NCBI RefSeq assembly: GCF_000962805.1
Contig: NZ_JZTW01000026.1
Location: forward strand, 1-47,762
Length of the DNA: 47,762 bases
From: Pseudarthrobacter chlorophenolicus
Lineage (GTDB): Bacteria > Actinomycetota > Actinomycetes > Actinomycetales > Micrococcaceae
Direction of reading: 5' to 3'
This document shows positions 32,598-41,086 of this stretch, in pieces. Within the stretch, counting starts at the first letter, position 1. The number at the start of each line of letters is the position of its first letter. Position numbers and translations under genes: made by a program. The notes beneath the pieces are model-generated. The model ran no database searches, was not told the origin of the DNA, and saw nothing but the letters and a program-made list of their open reading frames with translations.

Positions 32598-33389
32598 ATG
32601 GGCCTAAGCTTCGGCACAAAAGCTCCTCCAACCGCGCTCTCCGGTGAGGTGGTTGTTACCGGTCTCGGTAAGAGTTACGGCGCCGCCCGCGTGTTGTCGG
32701 ACGTGAATCTTGCAATGAATGAGGGCGAAGTTGTCTCGATCATCGGACCGTCCGGTGCGGGCAAGAGCACTTTCCTGCGGTGCCTCAACTACCTTGAGGT
32801 GCCAACTGAGGGCAAGATCTCCATCGGCGGCGCCCATGTGGTGGCCGGCGGGAAGCTGCCGGACAAGGCGAGCCTCGACCACCTCCGGCGCGTGACCGGC
32901 ATGGTCTTCCAGAGCTTCAACCTGTTCCCGCACCTGACTGTGATGGAGAACATCACCCTGCCGCAACGCAAGGTCCTCGGATCCAGCAAGGAACAGGCGC
33001 AGGCGGTTGCCGAACGGTTGCTCAAGCGTGTTGGACTTCCGGACAAGGCCAAGGCCTATCCCGCCCGCCTCTCCGGAGGACAGCAACAGCGCATCGCCAT
33101 TGCCCGGGCCCTGGCGCTCTCCCCAAAGGTCATGCTGTTCGACGAGCCCACCTCAGCCCTCGATCCCGAGATCGGCCTCGAGGTCCTGGCAGTCATGCGC
33201 GACCTCGCAGACGAAGGTATGACCATGCTGGTGGTCACCCACGAAATGCACTTCGCCCGGGACGTATCGGACCGGATCATGGTGATGGGCAACGGGGGCG
33301 TTCTGGAGATCGGGCCCAGCGAACAGGTCATGTCCCAGCCGCAGAACGAACGCACCCGCCAGTTTCTCAAGGCCGTACTGGACCGGTGA
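32598..33389 (+). CDS. Polar amino-acid-type ABC transporter ATPase (GlnQ/HisP family)
   Basis: A 263-residue ATPase. Walker A is GPSGAGKST (about residues 52-60), the Q-loop MVFQSFNLFPHLTVMENI (about 104-121), signature LSGGQQQRIAIARAL (about 156-170), Walker B and D-loop MLFDEPTSALDPE (about 176-188), and the H-switch VTHEM (about 213-217). This FQSFNLFPH/LDPE pattern is typical of polar amino-acid importers. AAGGAAG sits six bases before ATG 32598. It is the first gene of the operon with two permeases and a binding protein. Confidence 0.93.
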   Translation: MGLSFGTKAPPTALSGEVVVTGLGKSYGAARVLSDVNLAMNEGEVVSIIGPSGAGKSTFLRCLNYLEVPTEGKISIGGAHVVAGGKLPDKASLDHLRRVTGMVFQSFNLFPHLTVMENITLPQRKVLGSSKEQAQAVAERLLKRVGLPDKAKAYPARLSGGQQQRIAIARALALSPKVMLFDEPTSALDPEIGLEVLAVMRDLADEGMTMLVVTHEMHFARDVSDRIMVMGNGGVLEIGPSEQVMSQPQNERTRQFLKAVLDR

Positions 33390-33396
33390 GGCGTCG

Positions 33397-34044
33397 ATGA
33401 TCACCCAACTACTGTCCTCGATTGCCCAGGGCGTCGGACTCACCCTGTACGTTACGGCCGCCTCCCTGATCATCGGCGGCGTGATCGGCCTGGTCCTGGT
33501 CGGCGCCGCCCGCTCCCCCATCGCCATCATCCGCAGCATCGCCACCCTGTACATCAACATCGTCAGGGTGATCCCGCCGATCACCTGGCTGTTCCTCATC
33601 TACTTCGGCCTCCCCCAGTTCGCACTGAGGCTCACTACCATCCAGGCCGCCATCATCGGCTTTTCCATCATCGCCTCGGCGTTCATGGCCGAGATCTACC
33701 GCTCGGGGCTGTTGAGCATCCCTGATGGCCAGCGTGAAGCCGCCCATGCGCTGGGGCTCAGCACAGTCACCACGGTGGGGCACATCATTACCCCGCAGGC
33801 ATTCCGGGTGGCGTTGCCGGCCATCGCCACCTATGGCATCGGCCTGTTGAAGGATTCAGCCCTGGCCTCCACCATCGGCGTCCGCGAAATCACTTATTAC
33901 GCCCAGCAATGCGCCAAGCAAACCCACGAAGGCCTCCTGTCGTTCGTGGTTGCCGGGCTCCTCTACATCGTGATCAGCCTCGCGGTGGCCCTGGTTTCGC
34001 GCCGGGTTGACCTGACGCTGCGCCGGAAGATCGGAGTGGCGTGA
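33397..34044 (+). CDS. Amino-acid ABC transporter permease (HisM/GlnP type)
   Basis: A 215-residue His/Glu/Gln/Arg-type permease, with about five membrane segments starting at residue 5. The cytoplasmic EAA loop is DGQREAAHALGLS (about residues 110-122), followed by the P-Q-A-F-R-V-A-L-P pattern common to this class. GTGAGG precedes ATG 33397, 7 bases after the ATPase stop. Its stop overlaps the start of the second permease (TGATG). The pair probably forms the heterodimeric channel. Confidence 0.92.
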   Translation: MITQLLSSIAQGVGLTLYVTAASLIIGGVIGLVLVGAARSPIAIIRSIATLYINIVRVIPPITWLFLIYFGLPQFALRLTTIQAAIIGFSIIASAFMAEIYRSGLLSIPDGQREAAHALGLSTVTTVGHIITPQAFRVALPAIATYGIGLLKDSALASTIGVREITYYAQQCAKQTHEGLLSFVVAGLLYIVISLAVALVSRRVDLTLRRKIGVA

Positions 34045-34706
34045 TGGACCTGCTCACACAATGGCTCGGCTGGCTGCCGGACCTCGCTCCCGGACTGGGC
34101 GTCAGCCTCCAACTGACCGGCCTTTCCCTGCTCTTCGGCTTCCCCCTCGGGTTGCTGTTCGCCGTCATGGCGGCATCGAAACTTGCACCGCTGCAGTGGA
34201 TCTCGTTCCTGTTCGTGGAGATCGGCCGCGGCCTGCCCGCACTGGTGCTGCTGTACCTGCTGTACTTCAGCCTCCCCGACGCCGGAATCACGCTGACCTC
34301 GCTGATGACGGCGATCATCGCCTTGACCTGGAACACCGGCGCCTACGCCTCGGAGTACTTCCGCGCCGGACTTGCTGCCGTCCCGCTGGGCCAAAAGGAA
34401 GCGGCGCTAACCTCCGGGCTCCGTGGCTGGTCGGGATTCCGGCTCATCATCCTGCCGCAGGCACTGCGCATCTCCACCCCGCCCCTGGCCGGGCTCGCCG
34501 TCCTGGTCTTCCAGGGCAGCGCCCTCGCCTTCGTGATCGCTGTGCCGGAACTTATGTCAAAGGCCTTCGAAATCGGATCCATCACCTTCGAATACCTCAG
34601 CGTCTATGTCCTCACCGCAGTGGTCTACGGATCCATCACCCTCGTCTTCCTCGCACTCGTCCGGGTGCTCGAATGGCGACTCGGACGCCACCTGCAACGC
34701 AACTGA
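34044..34706 (+). CDS. Amino-acid ABC transporter permease (HisQ/GlnP type)
   Basis: A 220-residue permease with the class pattern: VEIGRGLPALVLLYLLYFSLP (about 60-80), the GLAAVPLGQKEAALTSGLRG EAA-type loop (about 110-129) and RLIILPQALRISTPPL. ATG 34044 overlaps the previous stop (TGATG); a GTG three bases earlier is in frame but less likely. It is followed by a 75-bp gap to the binding-protein gene. Confidence 0.9.
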   Translation: MDLLTQWLGWLPDLAPGLGVSLQLTGLSLLFGFPLGLLFAVMAASKLAPLQWISFLFVEIGRGLPALVLLYLLYFSLPDAGITLTSLMTAIIALTWNTGAYASEYFRAGLAAVPLGQKEAALTSGLRGWSGFRLIILPQALRISTPPLAGLAVLVFQGSALAFVIAVPELMSKAFEIGSITFEYLSVYVLTAVVYGSITLVFLALVRVLEWRLGRHLQRN

Positions 34707-34781
34707 CCCAACCGCGCAAAAACCATCCCGCTTCACCACACACCCCGGGCCACCAGCCCCGTCCCATAACAAAGGAAAACC

Positions 34782-35645
34782 ATGATGCGACCATCCCGTA
34801 CCCTCGTGCGCGCACTTTCGGCGGGCACCGCCGCCGGCCTGCTCGCCATTTCGCTCAGCGCCTGTGGCGGTACTGAATCAGCCGGCGGCAGCTCCGACTG
34901 CAAGCCGGCCCACGAGCTCAAGACCCTCAACGACGGCGAGCTCACGGTTGCAAGCTACGACTACGCACCGGCCACGATCCTCGACGGTGACAGTGTCACC
35001 GGCATGGAGGGCGACCTGATCGCCGAGATCGCCAAGCTCGAATGCCTCAAAGTCACTGTCAGCACCTCAGGCGGCGCCGGTGCGGTGATCCCGTCAGTGC
35101 AGACCAAGCGTGTGGACATCGGTTCGGGCAACTGGCTGCGCACCAAGGAACGGACCAAGATCGTCTACATGAGCACCCCGCTGTGGAGTGACCCGCAGGC
35201 GATTGTTTCGACCACGGGCATCACCAGCGACGACCTGGAGGGCAAGATGGTCGGCTCGGTGGCCGGCAACCTCTGGAACGACAGCATGAGCAAATGGCTG
35301 GGCGACAAGTTCAAGATCTACCAGGATGACGAGTCCATCTACTCCGACCTCAAGGCCGGCCGGATCGATGCCCTGGTGGCATCGTCGGCATCCGCCAAAT
35401 ACCGTTTCAAGGACGCACCCATCGAAGGCGCCAAGGTCATCGACGTCAAACCCAACGCCAACGTTCCCCAGTTCGCTGCCGTGGGCCAGGTAATGCTGCC
35501 GTCCAGCCTTGAGAACGACGCGCTCGGAAAGGCCCTGGACGAAGACATCCAGACGCTCCGCGAGAACGGCACCATCAAGAAGATCCTGGACAAATACGGA
35601 ATTGACCCCTCAGTGGGTGAACCGGGCGCACCCAGCGAGCTCTGA
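34782..35645 (+). CDS. Amino-acid ABC transporter substrate-binding lipoprotein (SBP family 3)
   Basis: A 287-residue family-3 binding protein. Signal peptide with lipobox LSAC (Cys at about residue 28) ahead of a Gly/Ser-rich spacer. The mature part begins with LNDGELTVASYDYAPATILDGDSVTGMEGDLI, equivalent to the family's substrate-binding first lobe, and has the VDIGSGNWLRTKERTKIVYMSTPL hinge region. AAAGGAAAACC lies directly upstream of ATG 34782. It is unusual in being last in the operon. Substrate unclear; the downstream amine oxidase points to an amino acid or amine (inference). Confidence 0.92.
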   Translation: MMRPSRTLVRALSAGTAAGLLAISLSACGGTESAGGSSDCKPAHELKTLNDGELTVASYDYAPATILDGDSVTGMEGDLIAEIAKLECLKVTVSTSGGAGAVIPSVQTKRVDIGSGNWLRTKERTKIVYMSTPLWSDPQAIVSTTGITSDDLEGKMVGSVAGNLWNDSMSKWLGDKFKIYQDDESIYSDLKAGRIDALVASSASAKYRFKDAPIEGAKVIDVKPNANVPQFAAVGQVMLPSSLENDALGKALDEDIQTLRENGTIKKILDKYGIDPSVGEPGAPSEL

Positions 35646-35661
35646 CGCCGTCGTTATCCCT

Positions 35662-35698
35662 CAGTGCGGCGCCGGCCAACCTGTCCGGCGCCGCACTG
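35662..35698 (+). terminator. Strong 14-bp hairpin behind the amino-acid transporter operon
   Basis: Perfect 14-bp stem, CAGTGCGGCGCCGG (35662-35675) / CCGGCGCCGCACTG (35685-35698), with a 9-nt loop, starting 17 bases after the stop at 35645. A second, imperfect hairpin (35707-35728, CCGGGG...CCCCGG with AAAA loop) follows directly. No U-tract. Confidence 0.7.
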
Positions 35699-35739
35699 CC
35701 GCTATCCCGGGGCCCAAAAGGTCCCCGGTCCGGGGCCGG

Positions 35740-35907
35740 CCCGCAGATGCGCTGATCCGTGAAGCGGTCAGCAAGGAAGCCCGGCCCATCGTGGTGGGCA
35801 ACCGCAGGATGCACGGCATCGGACGCGTCCTCGGAAGCGTCGCCAACAGCGTGGCCCGCAATGCCCCCTGCGACGTCTACATCGCCAATACCTACGAAGC
35901 CGTCTGA
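35740..35907 (+). pseudogene. Universal stress protein (UspA) C-terminal remnant
   Basis: The frame ending at TAA/TGA 35905-35907 reads PADALIREAV, IVVGNRRMHGIGRVLGSVANS and PCDVYIANT. This is the nucleotide-binding C-terminus of UspA proteins (VVGN-x-x-M-x-G-x(n)-GSV-x-N-x-V). No start codon or N-terminal half precedes it; the frame runs upstream into the hairpin region. The conserved tail and intact stop suggest a fairly recent 5' deletion that joined it to the transporter operon. Confidence 0.7.
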
Positions 35908-35941
35908 TGTGGACCACTGAATTTCCCAGAAGGAGCGAACC

Positions 35942-37267
35942 TTGCACGACGTAATCATTGTTGGCGCCGGCGCCGCCGGGCTCGGAACCGCGTACTACCT
36001 CCGGGACTCGGGCCTGGACGTCCTGGTCCTTGAGTCCGGGCAGGATATCGGCGGACGGTCCCACACCGTCCAGCTCTCGGGAACACCGGCAAATTCCGGG
36101 GCGATGTTCGTGTACAAGGGGACGAACTCAGAAAAGCTGGTCCATGAGCTGGGCATCGAAACTGTTCCGTTCCTCCCCACAACGTACGGTATCCACGTCA
36201 ACGGCAAGACCGTTGTGTCCCGCACCAATGAGGATGTGGTGGCCGGCCTGAACCTCACCGGCCCGGAAAAAACCGAGCTGACGAAGTTCATCGATGACTC
36301 CCTCACCGAGTACCAGGACTATGTCAGTGACCGGACCACCCCCAGCGAGCTCCACCGTCTTTCGGATGAGACGGTGGCCGAAAGAATTGCCGGACTCCTG
36401 CCGGCTGTCCGCGACATCATCGCCACGGCCATCCGGGGCGGCGCCGTGGGCGACCCCGCGAATCTGTCGGCAAAATACGCGATGCGCTACTTTGCCAGCT
36501 ACCTGGCCAGGGAAAGGGACAACCGCCTGTACGCGGTAAAAGGAATGCAGGAGATTCCACGGGCGATGCTTCGCCAACTGCCCGCCGGCACGGTCCGTTG
36601 CGATGCACGGGTAACGGGCGTGGCTCCGCTCCAGGACCGGGACGGTTACGCAGTGTCCGTTGCGGGCGGGGCCGGTGGGCAGGAACTGACTGCCAAACAC
36701 GTGGTTCTGGCCGTGCCCGCCCCGGTGGTGCCCCACGTCGTCGGGAATTTGCCGGAATGGAAGGTGGCTGCACTGGAAAGGGTGGCCTGCCCGGGGAGCA
36801 CCACCCTGAACATTGTGGCCAACATAGAGGGGCTCCCCGAATTCCGGGACTGGGCTTTCGTGGTGACAGTCGGGATGCCATTCGACGCCATCATCAACCC
36901 CGTGCCAGGCGGCGACGGCGGCTCCGAAAAGAACATCCTCCAGCTCACTTGCTACGGCAATTCCTCGGGCTACCTGCCAGGCTTCGGTGACGACCGGGAA
37001 AGGATCGCCGAATGGATGGAGCACGTCTACACGGTGGCCCCTGAGCTCCGCGGCCGGGTAATCGGCGTGCATGCCCAAACCTGGCAACATTGCTTTGCCC
37101 TGCTCAGCCCGGAGCGGGCCGGAGCCCTGCCCGAACTCCAGCGTTCCATCGGCTCACTGCATTTCGCCGGCGACTACACGTCGGAGACCGCCGGAACGCA
37201 TGGAGCTTACGCCGAGGCGGAGCGGGTGGCGGCGCAGATCCGGGCTGCCCTGAAGCCTGATTGCTAG
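35942..37267 (+). CDS. Flavin-containing amine oxidase (monoamine oxidase family)
   Basis: A 441-residue FAD amine oxidoreductase. The dinucleotide-binding motif VIIVGAGAAGLGTAYYL is at residues 4-20, with the ribose-binding glutamate ahead of GGRS (ESGQDIGGRSHT). The C-terminal FAD motif is LHFAGDYTSETAGTHGAYAEAERVA (about residues 407-431). Expected to oxidise a primary or secondary amine to the imine. The start is TTG 35942, supported by AAGGAG six bases upstream and by immediate homology to the family's N-terminus. Lying after an amino-acid/amine importer, it may degrade the imported compound; that link is inference. Confidence 0.88.
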   Translation: MHDVIIVGAGAAGLGTAYYLRDSGLDVLVLESGQDIGGRSHTVQLSGTPANSGAMFVYKGTNSEKLVHELGIETVPFLPTTYGIHVNGKTVVSRTNEDVVAGLNLTGPEKTELTKFIDDSLTEYQDYVSDRTTPSELHRLSDETVAERIAGLLPAVRDIIATAIRGGAVGDPANLSAKYAMRYFASYLARERDNRLYAVKGMQEIPRAMLRQLPAGTVRCDARVTGVAPLQDRDGYAVSVAGGAGGQELTAKHVVLAVPAPVVPHVVGNLPEWKVAALERVACPGSTTLNIVANIEGLPEFRDWAFVVTVGMPFDAIINPVPGGDGGSEKNILQLTCYGNSSGYLPGFGDDRERIAEWMEHVYTVAPELRGRVIGVHAQTWQHCFALLSPERAGALPELQRSIGSLHFAGDYTSETAGTHGAYAEAERVAAQIRAALKPDC

Positions 37268-37303
37268 TGGTGCCAGGGCGGGCCAGGCCTGCTCACACTG
37301 CTT

Positions 37304-37606
37304 CTAACCCTCGCACTCACGGCAGTATGCGTGGCCGTTGCTTTCGCGCGCCAGCTGGGACCGGTGCCGGACCAGGAAGCACGAGTAGCAGGTGAATTCG
37401 TCAGCGCCCTGGGGAATGACCTGCACCGTCAGTTCCTCGGAGACAATTTCTCCGCCCGGGGTGAGGCCTTCATCCAGTGCGTCCGCCTCGTCCAGCTGGG
37501 TGACAACGCTGCGGGCGTCGGGGGCGTTGGCGGATTGCAGCGCCTCCAGGGAACGGTCCTGCGACTCCTTAACGTCGGAGCGGACCTCGTCATAATCGGT
37601 TGCCAC
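37304..37606 (-). CDS. DUF4193 zinc-ribbon-like protein
   Basis: A 100-residue actinobacterial DUF4193 protein. The C-terminus carries two cysteine pairs, FTCYSCFLVRHRSQL and AYCRECEG, which look like a small zinc site; the N-terminal half is acidic (MATDYDEVRSDVKES...). Function of the family is unknown. The start is GTG 37606 with a weak Shine-Dalgarno; length agrees with the family. Convergent with the amine oxidase gene. Confidence 0.9.
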   Translation of the reverse strand: MATDYDEVRSDVKESQDRSLEALQSANAPDARSVVTQLDEADALDEGLTPGGEIVSEELTVQVIPQGADEFTCYSCFLVRHRSQLARESNGHAYCRECEG

Positions 37607-37709
37607 GGGTGCATCTCATTTCTCTTGCCGGCTGCTCTCTTGACGTGTCTCCAACGTGCGCCGTTGCGCCATTGTTCCCGGACAGGCCAAGACACCTAGA
37701 GTTCAAGTC

Positions 37710-38384
37710 ATGCCTTCCACGAATTTCCGTCCGCAGTACATCTCCTTTGACTGCTACGGCACCCTGATCAACTTCCAACTCGATGCAACCACCCGGCGCC
37801 TCCTCGCCGGCCGCCTTACGGAAGAGCAGTGGCCCGCCTTCAAGGCGATGTTCCGGGCTTACCGGTATGACCAGGTCTGCGGGGAGTACTACGCGTACCA
37901 GCAGGTCCTGGAGGATGCCTTCAACCGCGTCTGCAGGAGGTGGGGGCTGGCGGCCACAGAGGGGGCCGGCGCAGAGTTCGGCGACGCCGTTCGAAGCTGG
38001 GGCGCGCACGGGGACGTTCCCGGCCCCCTTGAGATCATGGGCCGGAACTACCCCCTGGTCATCCTCTCCAACGCCGATCAAAGTTTCCTCGAAACCAGCG
38101 TTCCGCGCCTGGGTGCCACCTTCCACGCGGTGTATTCCGCAGAACAGGCCGGCGCCTACAAGCCCAGATACCAGGCATTCGAGTACATGCTTGACTCGCT
38201 GGCCGCCTCACCGGAGGACTTCCTGCACATCTCCTCCCATACCCGGTATGACCTGATGCCCGCCCACGACCTCGGCTTCACCAGCACGGTCTACCTGGAC
38301 CGCGGCTACGACCCGCACAGCCCCGGTTACAACTACGCCACCGTCCGCTCGCTGGATGAGCTCAACCGGCAGCTGGGCCTGTAG
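37710..38384 (+). CDS. HAD-superfamily hydrolase, haloacid dehalogenase type II-like
   Basis: A 224-residue HAD protein. Motif I is SFDCYGTL (nucleophile Asp at about residue 11, Thr in YGT), motif II ILSNAD (about 114-119), motif III Lys in AYKPRYQAF (about 151), motif IV region ISSHTRYDLMPAHDLGF. In authentic L-2-haloacid dehalogenases the last motif carries SSN-x-x-D; here Asn is His and the spacing to Asp is one longer, so dehalogenase activity is uncertain. I use ATG 37710 (MPSTNFRPQ). A TAGAGT hexamer lies 7 bases upstream, which would give a leaderless mRNA. Three bases separate it from the hydroxyacid dehydrogenase. Confidence 0.8.
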   Translation: MPSTNFRPQYISFDCYGTLINFQLDATTRRLLAGRLTEEQWPAFKAMFRAYRYDQVCGEYYAYQQVLEDAFNRVCRRWGLAATEGAGAEFGDAVRSWGAHGDVPGPLEIMGRNYPLVILSNADQSFLETSVPRLGATFHAVYSAEQAGAYKPRYQAFEYMLDSLAASPEDFLHISSHTRYDLMPAHDLGFTSTVYLDRGYDPHSPGYNYATVRSLDELNRQLGL

Positions 38385-38387
38385 GCA

Positions 38388-39359
38388 GTGTCCGGCAACC
38401 GCGAACGGCCGGTCGTTGCCGTCCTGTACCGGGAGGAGCTTCCGCCCCGGCTCCGGGACATTGAACGGTTGGCCGAGGTCCGCCCCGTGACGGCGGAAAA
38501 TCTGGCCGGCGCCTTAGCGGGAGCTGACGTCCTGTACCAGTGGCACTCGTTCGCACCGGCGCTGCGGGACAACTGGCACGCAGCGTCCTCCCTGCAATGG
38601 ATCCATGTTTCCGCCGCCGGCGTGGACAAGCTGCTGTTTGCGGAACTGGCTCACAGCGACGTCGTCCTGACGAATTCCAGGGGGGTGCTCAGCCGCGCCA
38701 TCGCAGAGTTTGCCCTGGGCTTCGTCCTGGACATCGCCAAGGATGCGCAGGGTTCGTTCCTGCTGCAACAGCAGCAGCAATGGCAGCACCGGGTCACCCG
38801 GAGAATTCACGGCAGGCGCGTGCTGGTGGTGGGCACCGGTTCCATCGGCCGCGAGATCGCCAGGCTCTTCAGGGCCGTGGGGATGGACGTGAGCGGGGCC
38901 GGGCGCACCAGCCGCCCCGGCGATGCGGATTTCACCGATATCCACAGCTCCGCAGACCTGGCGGGTGTGGTGGGCAGCTTCGATTTCGTGGTGCTTGCCG
39001 CCCCGCTGACCCCAGACACCCGCGGGATGATCGGTGCGGAGGTATTCGCCGCGATGAAGCCTTCGGCCCATGTCATCAACGTCGGACGCGGCGAACTCAT
39101 CCAGACGGACGCCCTGGTGCACGCCCTGACCGGCGGGGACATCGCCGGCGCCGCCCTCGACGTGGTCCATCCGGAGCCACTCTCCTTGGGACATCCGCTG
39201 TGGAGCATGCGGAATGTGGTCCTGACGCCGCATATGAGCGGAGACACCGAGTCGTACCTGGACGAGTTGGCAGAACTGTTCGTCCATAACCTGCAACGGT
39301 TCGTCCAAGGCGAACCCCTGGTCAATATCGTGGACAAGTCGCTGGGCTTCGTCCGCTGA
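38388..39359 (+). CDS. D-2-hydroxyacid dehydrogenase, NAD-dependent
   Basis: A 323-residue member of the D-isomer-specific 2-hydroxyacid dehydrogenase family, which interconverts D-2-hydroxy acids and 2-oxo acids. Rossmann motif VGTGSIGREIA (about 146-156), catalytic Arg in INVGRGELI (about 229-237), Glu in HPEPLSLG (about 262-269) and His in LTPHMSGDTE (about 283-292). A run of glutamines (QQQQQ, about 124-128) is odd but lies in a surface loop between domains. Start GTG 38388, three bases after the HAD stop. An HAD dehalogenase yielding a D-hydroxy acid followed by this enzyme would be a logical pair (inference). Confidence 0.9.
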   Translation: MSGNRERPVVAVLYREELPPRLRDIERLAEVRPVTAENLAGALAGADVLYQWHSFAPALRDNWHAASSLQWIHVSAAGVDKLLFAELAHSDVVLTNSRGVLSRAIAEFALGFVLDIAKDAQGSFLLQQQQQWQHRVTRRIHGRRVLVVGTGSIGREIARLFRAVGMDVSGAGRTSRPGDADFTDIHSSADLAGVVGSFDFVVLAAPLTPDTRGMIGAEVFAAMKPSAHVINVGRGELIQTDALVHALTGGDIAGAALDVVHPEPLSLGHPLWSMRNVVLTPHMSGDTESYLDELAELFVHNLQRFVQGEPLVNIVDKSLGFVR

Positions 39360-39438
39360 CGGGTTTTCCCTGCGGCACTAAAGCCTGCAACTCCCTGCAG
39401 TGTTACTCCCATCAGGGACGCCGGTTTCCTTCCGCGCG

Positions 39439-39457
39439 AAAGGTTAGGCTAACCTAA
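39439..39457. promoter_or_regulatory. IdeR/DtxR iron box
   Basis: AAAGGTTAGGCTAACCTAA matches the IdeR/DtxR consensus TTAGGTTAGGCTAACCTAA at 17 of 19 positions; the inner 15 bases (39441-39455) are a perfect palindrome about a central G. It ends 54 bases before the GTG of the binding-protein gene at 39512, where a repressor bound with Fe(II) would block transcription. Confidence 0.85.
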
Positions 39458-39511
39458 ACCGTCTTAGTTTCTTCTGCCCAACCCGTTCGGGCACATCTTC
39501 AGGCGGTTCCA

Positions 39512-41056
39512 GTGCGTAAACTCGGCCAACTTTCAGCGATAGGGCTTGCCGCCCTTACGGCCCTTACGGGCTGCGGACTCAGCGGCGGCGGGACCAGTGC
39601 AGCCAGCAAGGCGGCCGACCCCAACCAGCGGATCGTGGTGGATAACTTCCGGGCGCCCGTGGCCAACTGGGCGCTGGAGTCGGACGCCGCCTACATCCTC
39701 TCCCTCTCGGGCTGCCTGGAGACACTCACGAAGTACGACTCCGCCCAGGGAAAGGTTGTTCCCTTCCTGGCCACGGAGTGGAAGCAGGCCTCTCCCCTGG
39801 AGTGGGACTTCACCATCCGCGAAGGGGTCAAATTCCAGGACGGCACGGACTTCACAGCCGAATCGGTGGCGGCGGCTCTCACTTCCGTCCTCAAGGCGAA
39901 AGTACCTGCCCGGGCGTTCAACCCCAGCATCGTCAGCAAGGTGGAAGCTACGGACGCCCGCACCGTACGGGTCACCACCCCCGCGGAGAGCCCGCTGGTG
40001 CCGTACCGCCTGGCGAGCGTCAACACCGGCGTCCTTGCTCCCGCCGCCTACCAAGGAGCCACCGTTGACCCGTTTGGGCACTGCACCGGCCCCTTCACTC
40101 CGGTATCCGAGAAAGCAAAACAATCGCTGACGCTTGACCGCAACAGCGACTACTGGGGCGGGGACGTCCAGCTGGCAGGCGCCGAAGTACGCTTCATCAC
40201 CAACGGCGCCACCAGGGCTACCCAGGTCCAGACCGGTGAGGCGGACATCTCCCTGTCCATCCCGGCGTCAGCACTGTCATCCCTGGAAAACGCCCCCGAC
40301 GTATCAGTCCTCAAGGCGGACTCTCCACGGACTGCCACGCTCTACATGAACAACGGCAGAGCCCCATTCAACAACGTCGGCTTCCGCAAGGCACTCCGGT
40401 CCGCCCTGGACCTTGAGGCCCTGGCAGCCAGTGTCTACGAAGGCGCCGCGCTGCCCGCCGCCGGCCCCTTCGCGCCGTCCGAGCCCTGGGCAGGCACGGC
40501 CAGTGCACCACAGCAAAATGTCGAGGAGGCCAAGAAACTGCTCCAGTCCGCGGGCTACACGGCAGACCGGCCACTGGAGATCATCGCCATCGTGGAACGG
40601 GCCGAATTCGCGGACGTCGCCACCGTCATCCAGGACAACCTCAAAGCGATCGGCGTCCCGGTCAGCATCCAGGCCAAGGAATACGCTTCCGCGGAGCCTG
40701 ACGTCCTGGCCGGCAACTACGACATGATCCTCAGCCAGCGGAACCGGCTGATCGATATTGCCGATCCCATTGGCTTCCTCACCGCCGACTACACGTGCAA
40801 AGGCACCTACAACCTGAGCCACTTCTGCAACCAGGAGTACGACGACGTCATCGCGCAGGCGGCACGGACATCAAGCACCGAAGACCGCTACAAGCTGTAC
40901 GCAAAGGCCGGTAAAATCCTGGACGCGGAGGCGGTCAACCTCTGGCTGGTCAACGAGCAGGCAACCGACGCCTTGCGCAGCAGCGTCATGAACTACGTTC
41001 AGGATCCCCTGTCCCGGTACGTGCTGACCGCCCAGACCGCGAAGTCCGGGTCCTGA
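39512..41056 (+). CDS. Iron-box-controlled peptide/nickel-type substrate-binding lipoprotein
   Basis: A 514-residue SBP family 5 protein (OppA/NikA/CntA fold). Signal peptide with lipobox LTGC (Cys about residue 21). Family segments: WKQASPLEWDFTIREGVKFQDGTDFTAESVAAAL (about 86-119) and GFRKALRSALDLEALAASVYEG. The start is GTG 39512 with a weak Shine-Dalgarno. An IdeR/DtxR site is 55 bp upstream, so it should be made under iron limitation. Iron-regulated members of this fold include metallophore- and heme-transporter binding proteins, so an iron chelate or metallophore is a better guess than peptides. First gene of the operon to 44427. Confidence 0.9.
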   Translation: MRKLGQLSAIGLAALTALTGCGLSGGGTSAASKAADPNQRIVVDNFRAPVANWALESDAAYILSLSGCLETLTKYDSAQGKVVPFLATEWKQASPLEWDFTIREGVKFQDGTDFTAESVAAALTSVLKAKVPARAFNPSIVSKVEATDARTVRVTTPAESPLVPYRLASVNTGVLAPAAYQGATVDPFGHCTGPFTPVSEKAKQSLTLDRNSDYWGGDVQLAGAEVRFITNGATRATQVQTGEADISLSIPASALSSLENAPDVSVLKADSPRTATLYMNNGRAPFNNVGFRKALRSALDLEALAASVYEGAALPAAGPFAPSEPWAGTASAPQQNVEEAKKLLQSAGYTADRPLEIIAIVERAEFADVATVIQDNLKAIGVPVSIQAKEYASAEPDVLAGNYDMILSQRNRLIDIADPIGFLTADYTCKGTYNLSHFCNQEYDDVIAQAARTSSTEDRYKLYAKAGKILDAEAVNLWLVNEQATDALRSSVMNYVQDPLSRYVLTAQTAKSGS

Positions 41057-41086
41057 GGCCCGGTCACAAACTTTCGGACCAGCAGC

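Larger units (their letters stand above)
35646..35941. other. Intergenic region with tandem hairpins and a gene remnant
   Basis: A 296-bp gap between the binding protein and the amine oxidase. It holds two hairpins (35662-35728) and a truncated universal stress protein tail (35740-35907), and ends with a strong AAGGAG Shine-Dalgarno for the TTG start at 35942. Confidence 0.6.

Noticed and set aside
38750..38790. CAG/CAA run as a microsatellite repeat
   Set aside because: Only five glutamine codons in frame within the hydroxyacid dehydrogenase; mixed CAA/CAG, no wider repeat structure.
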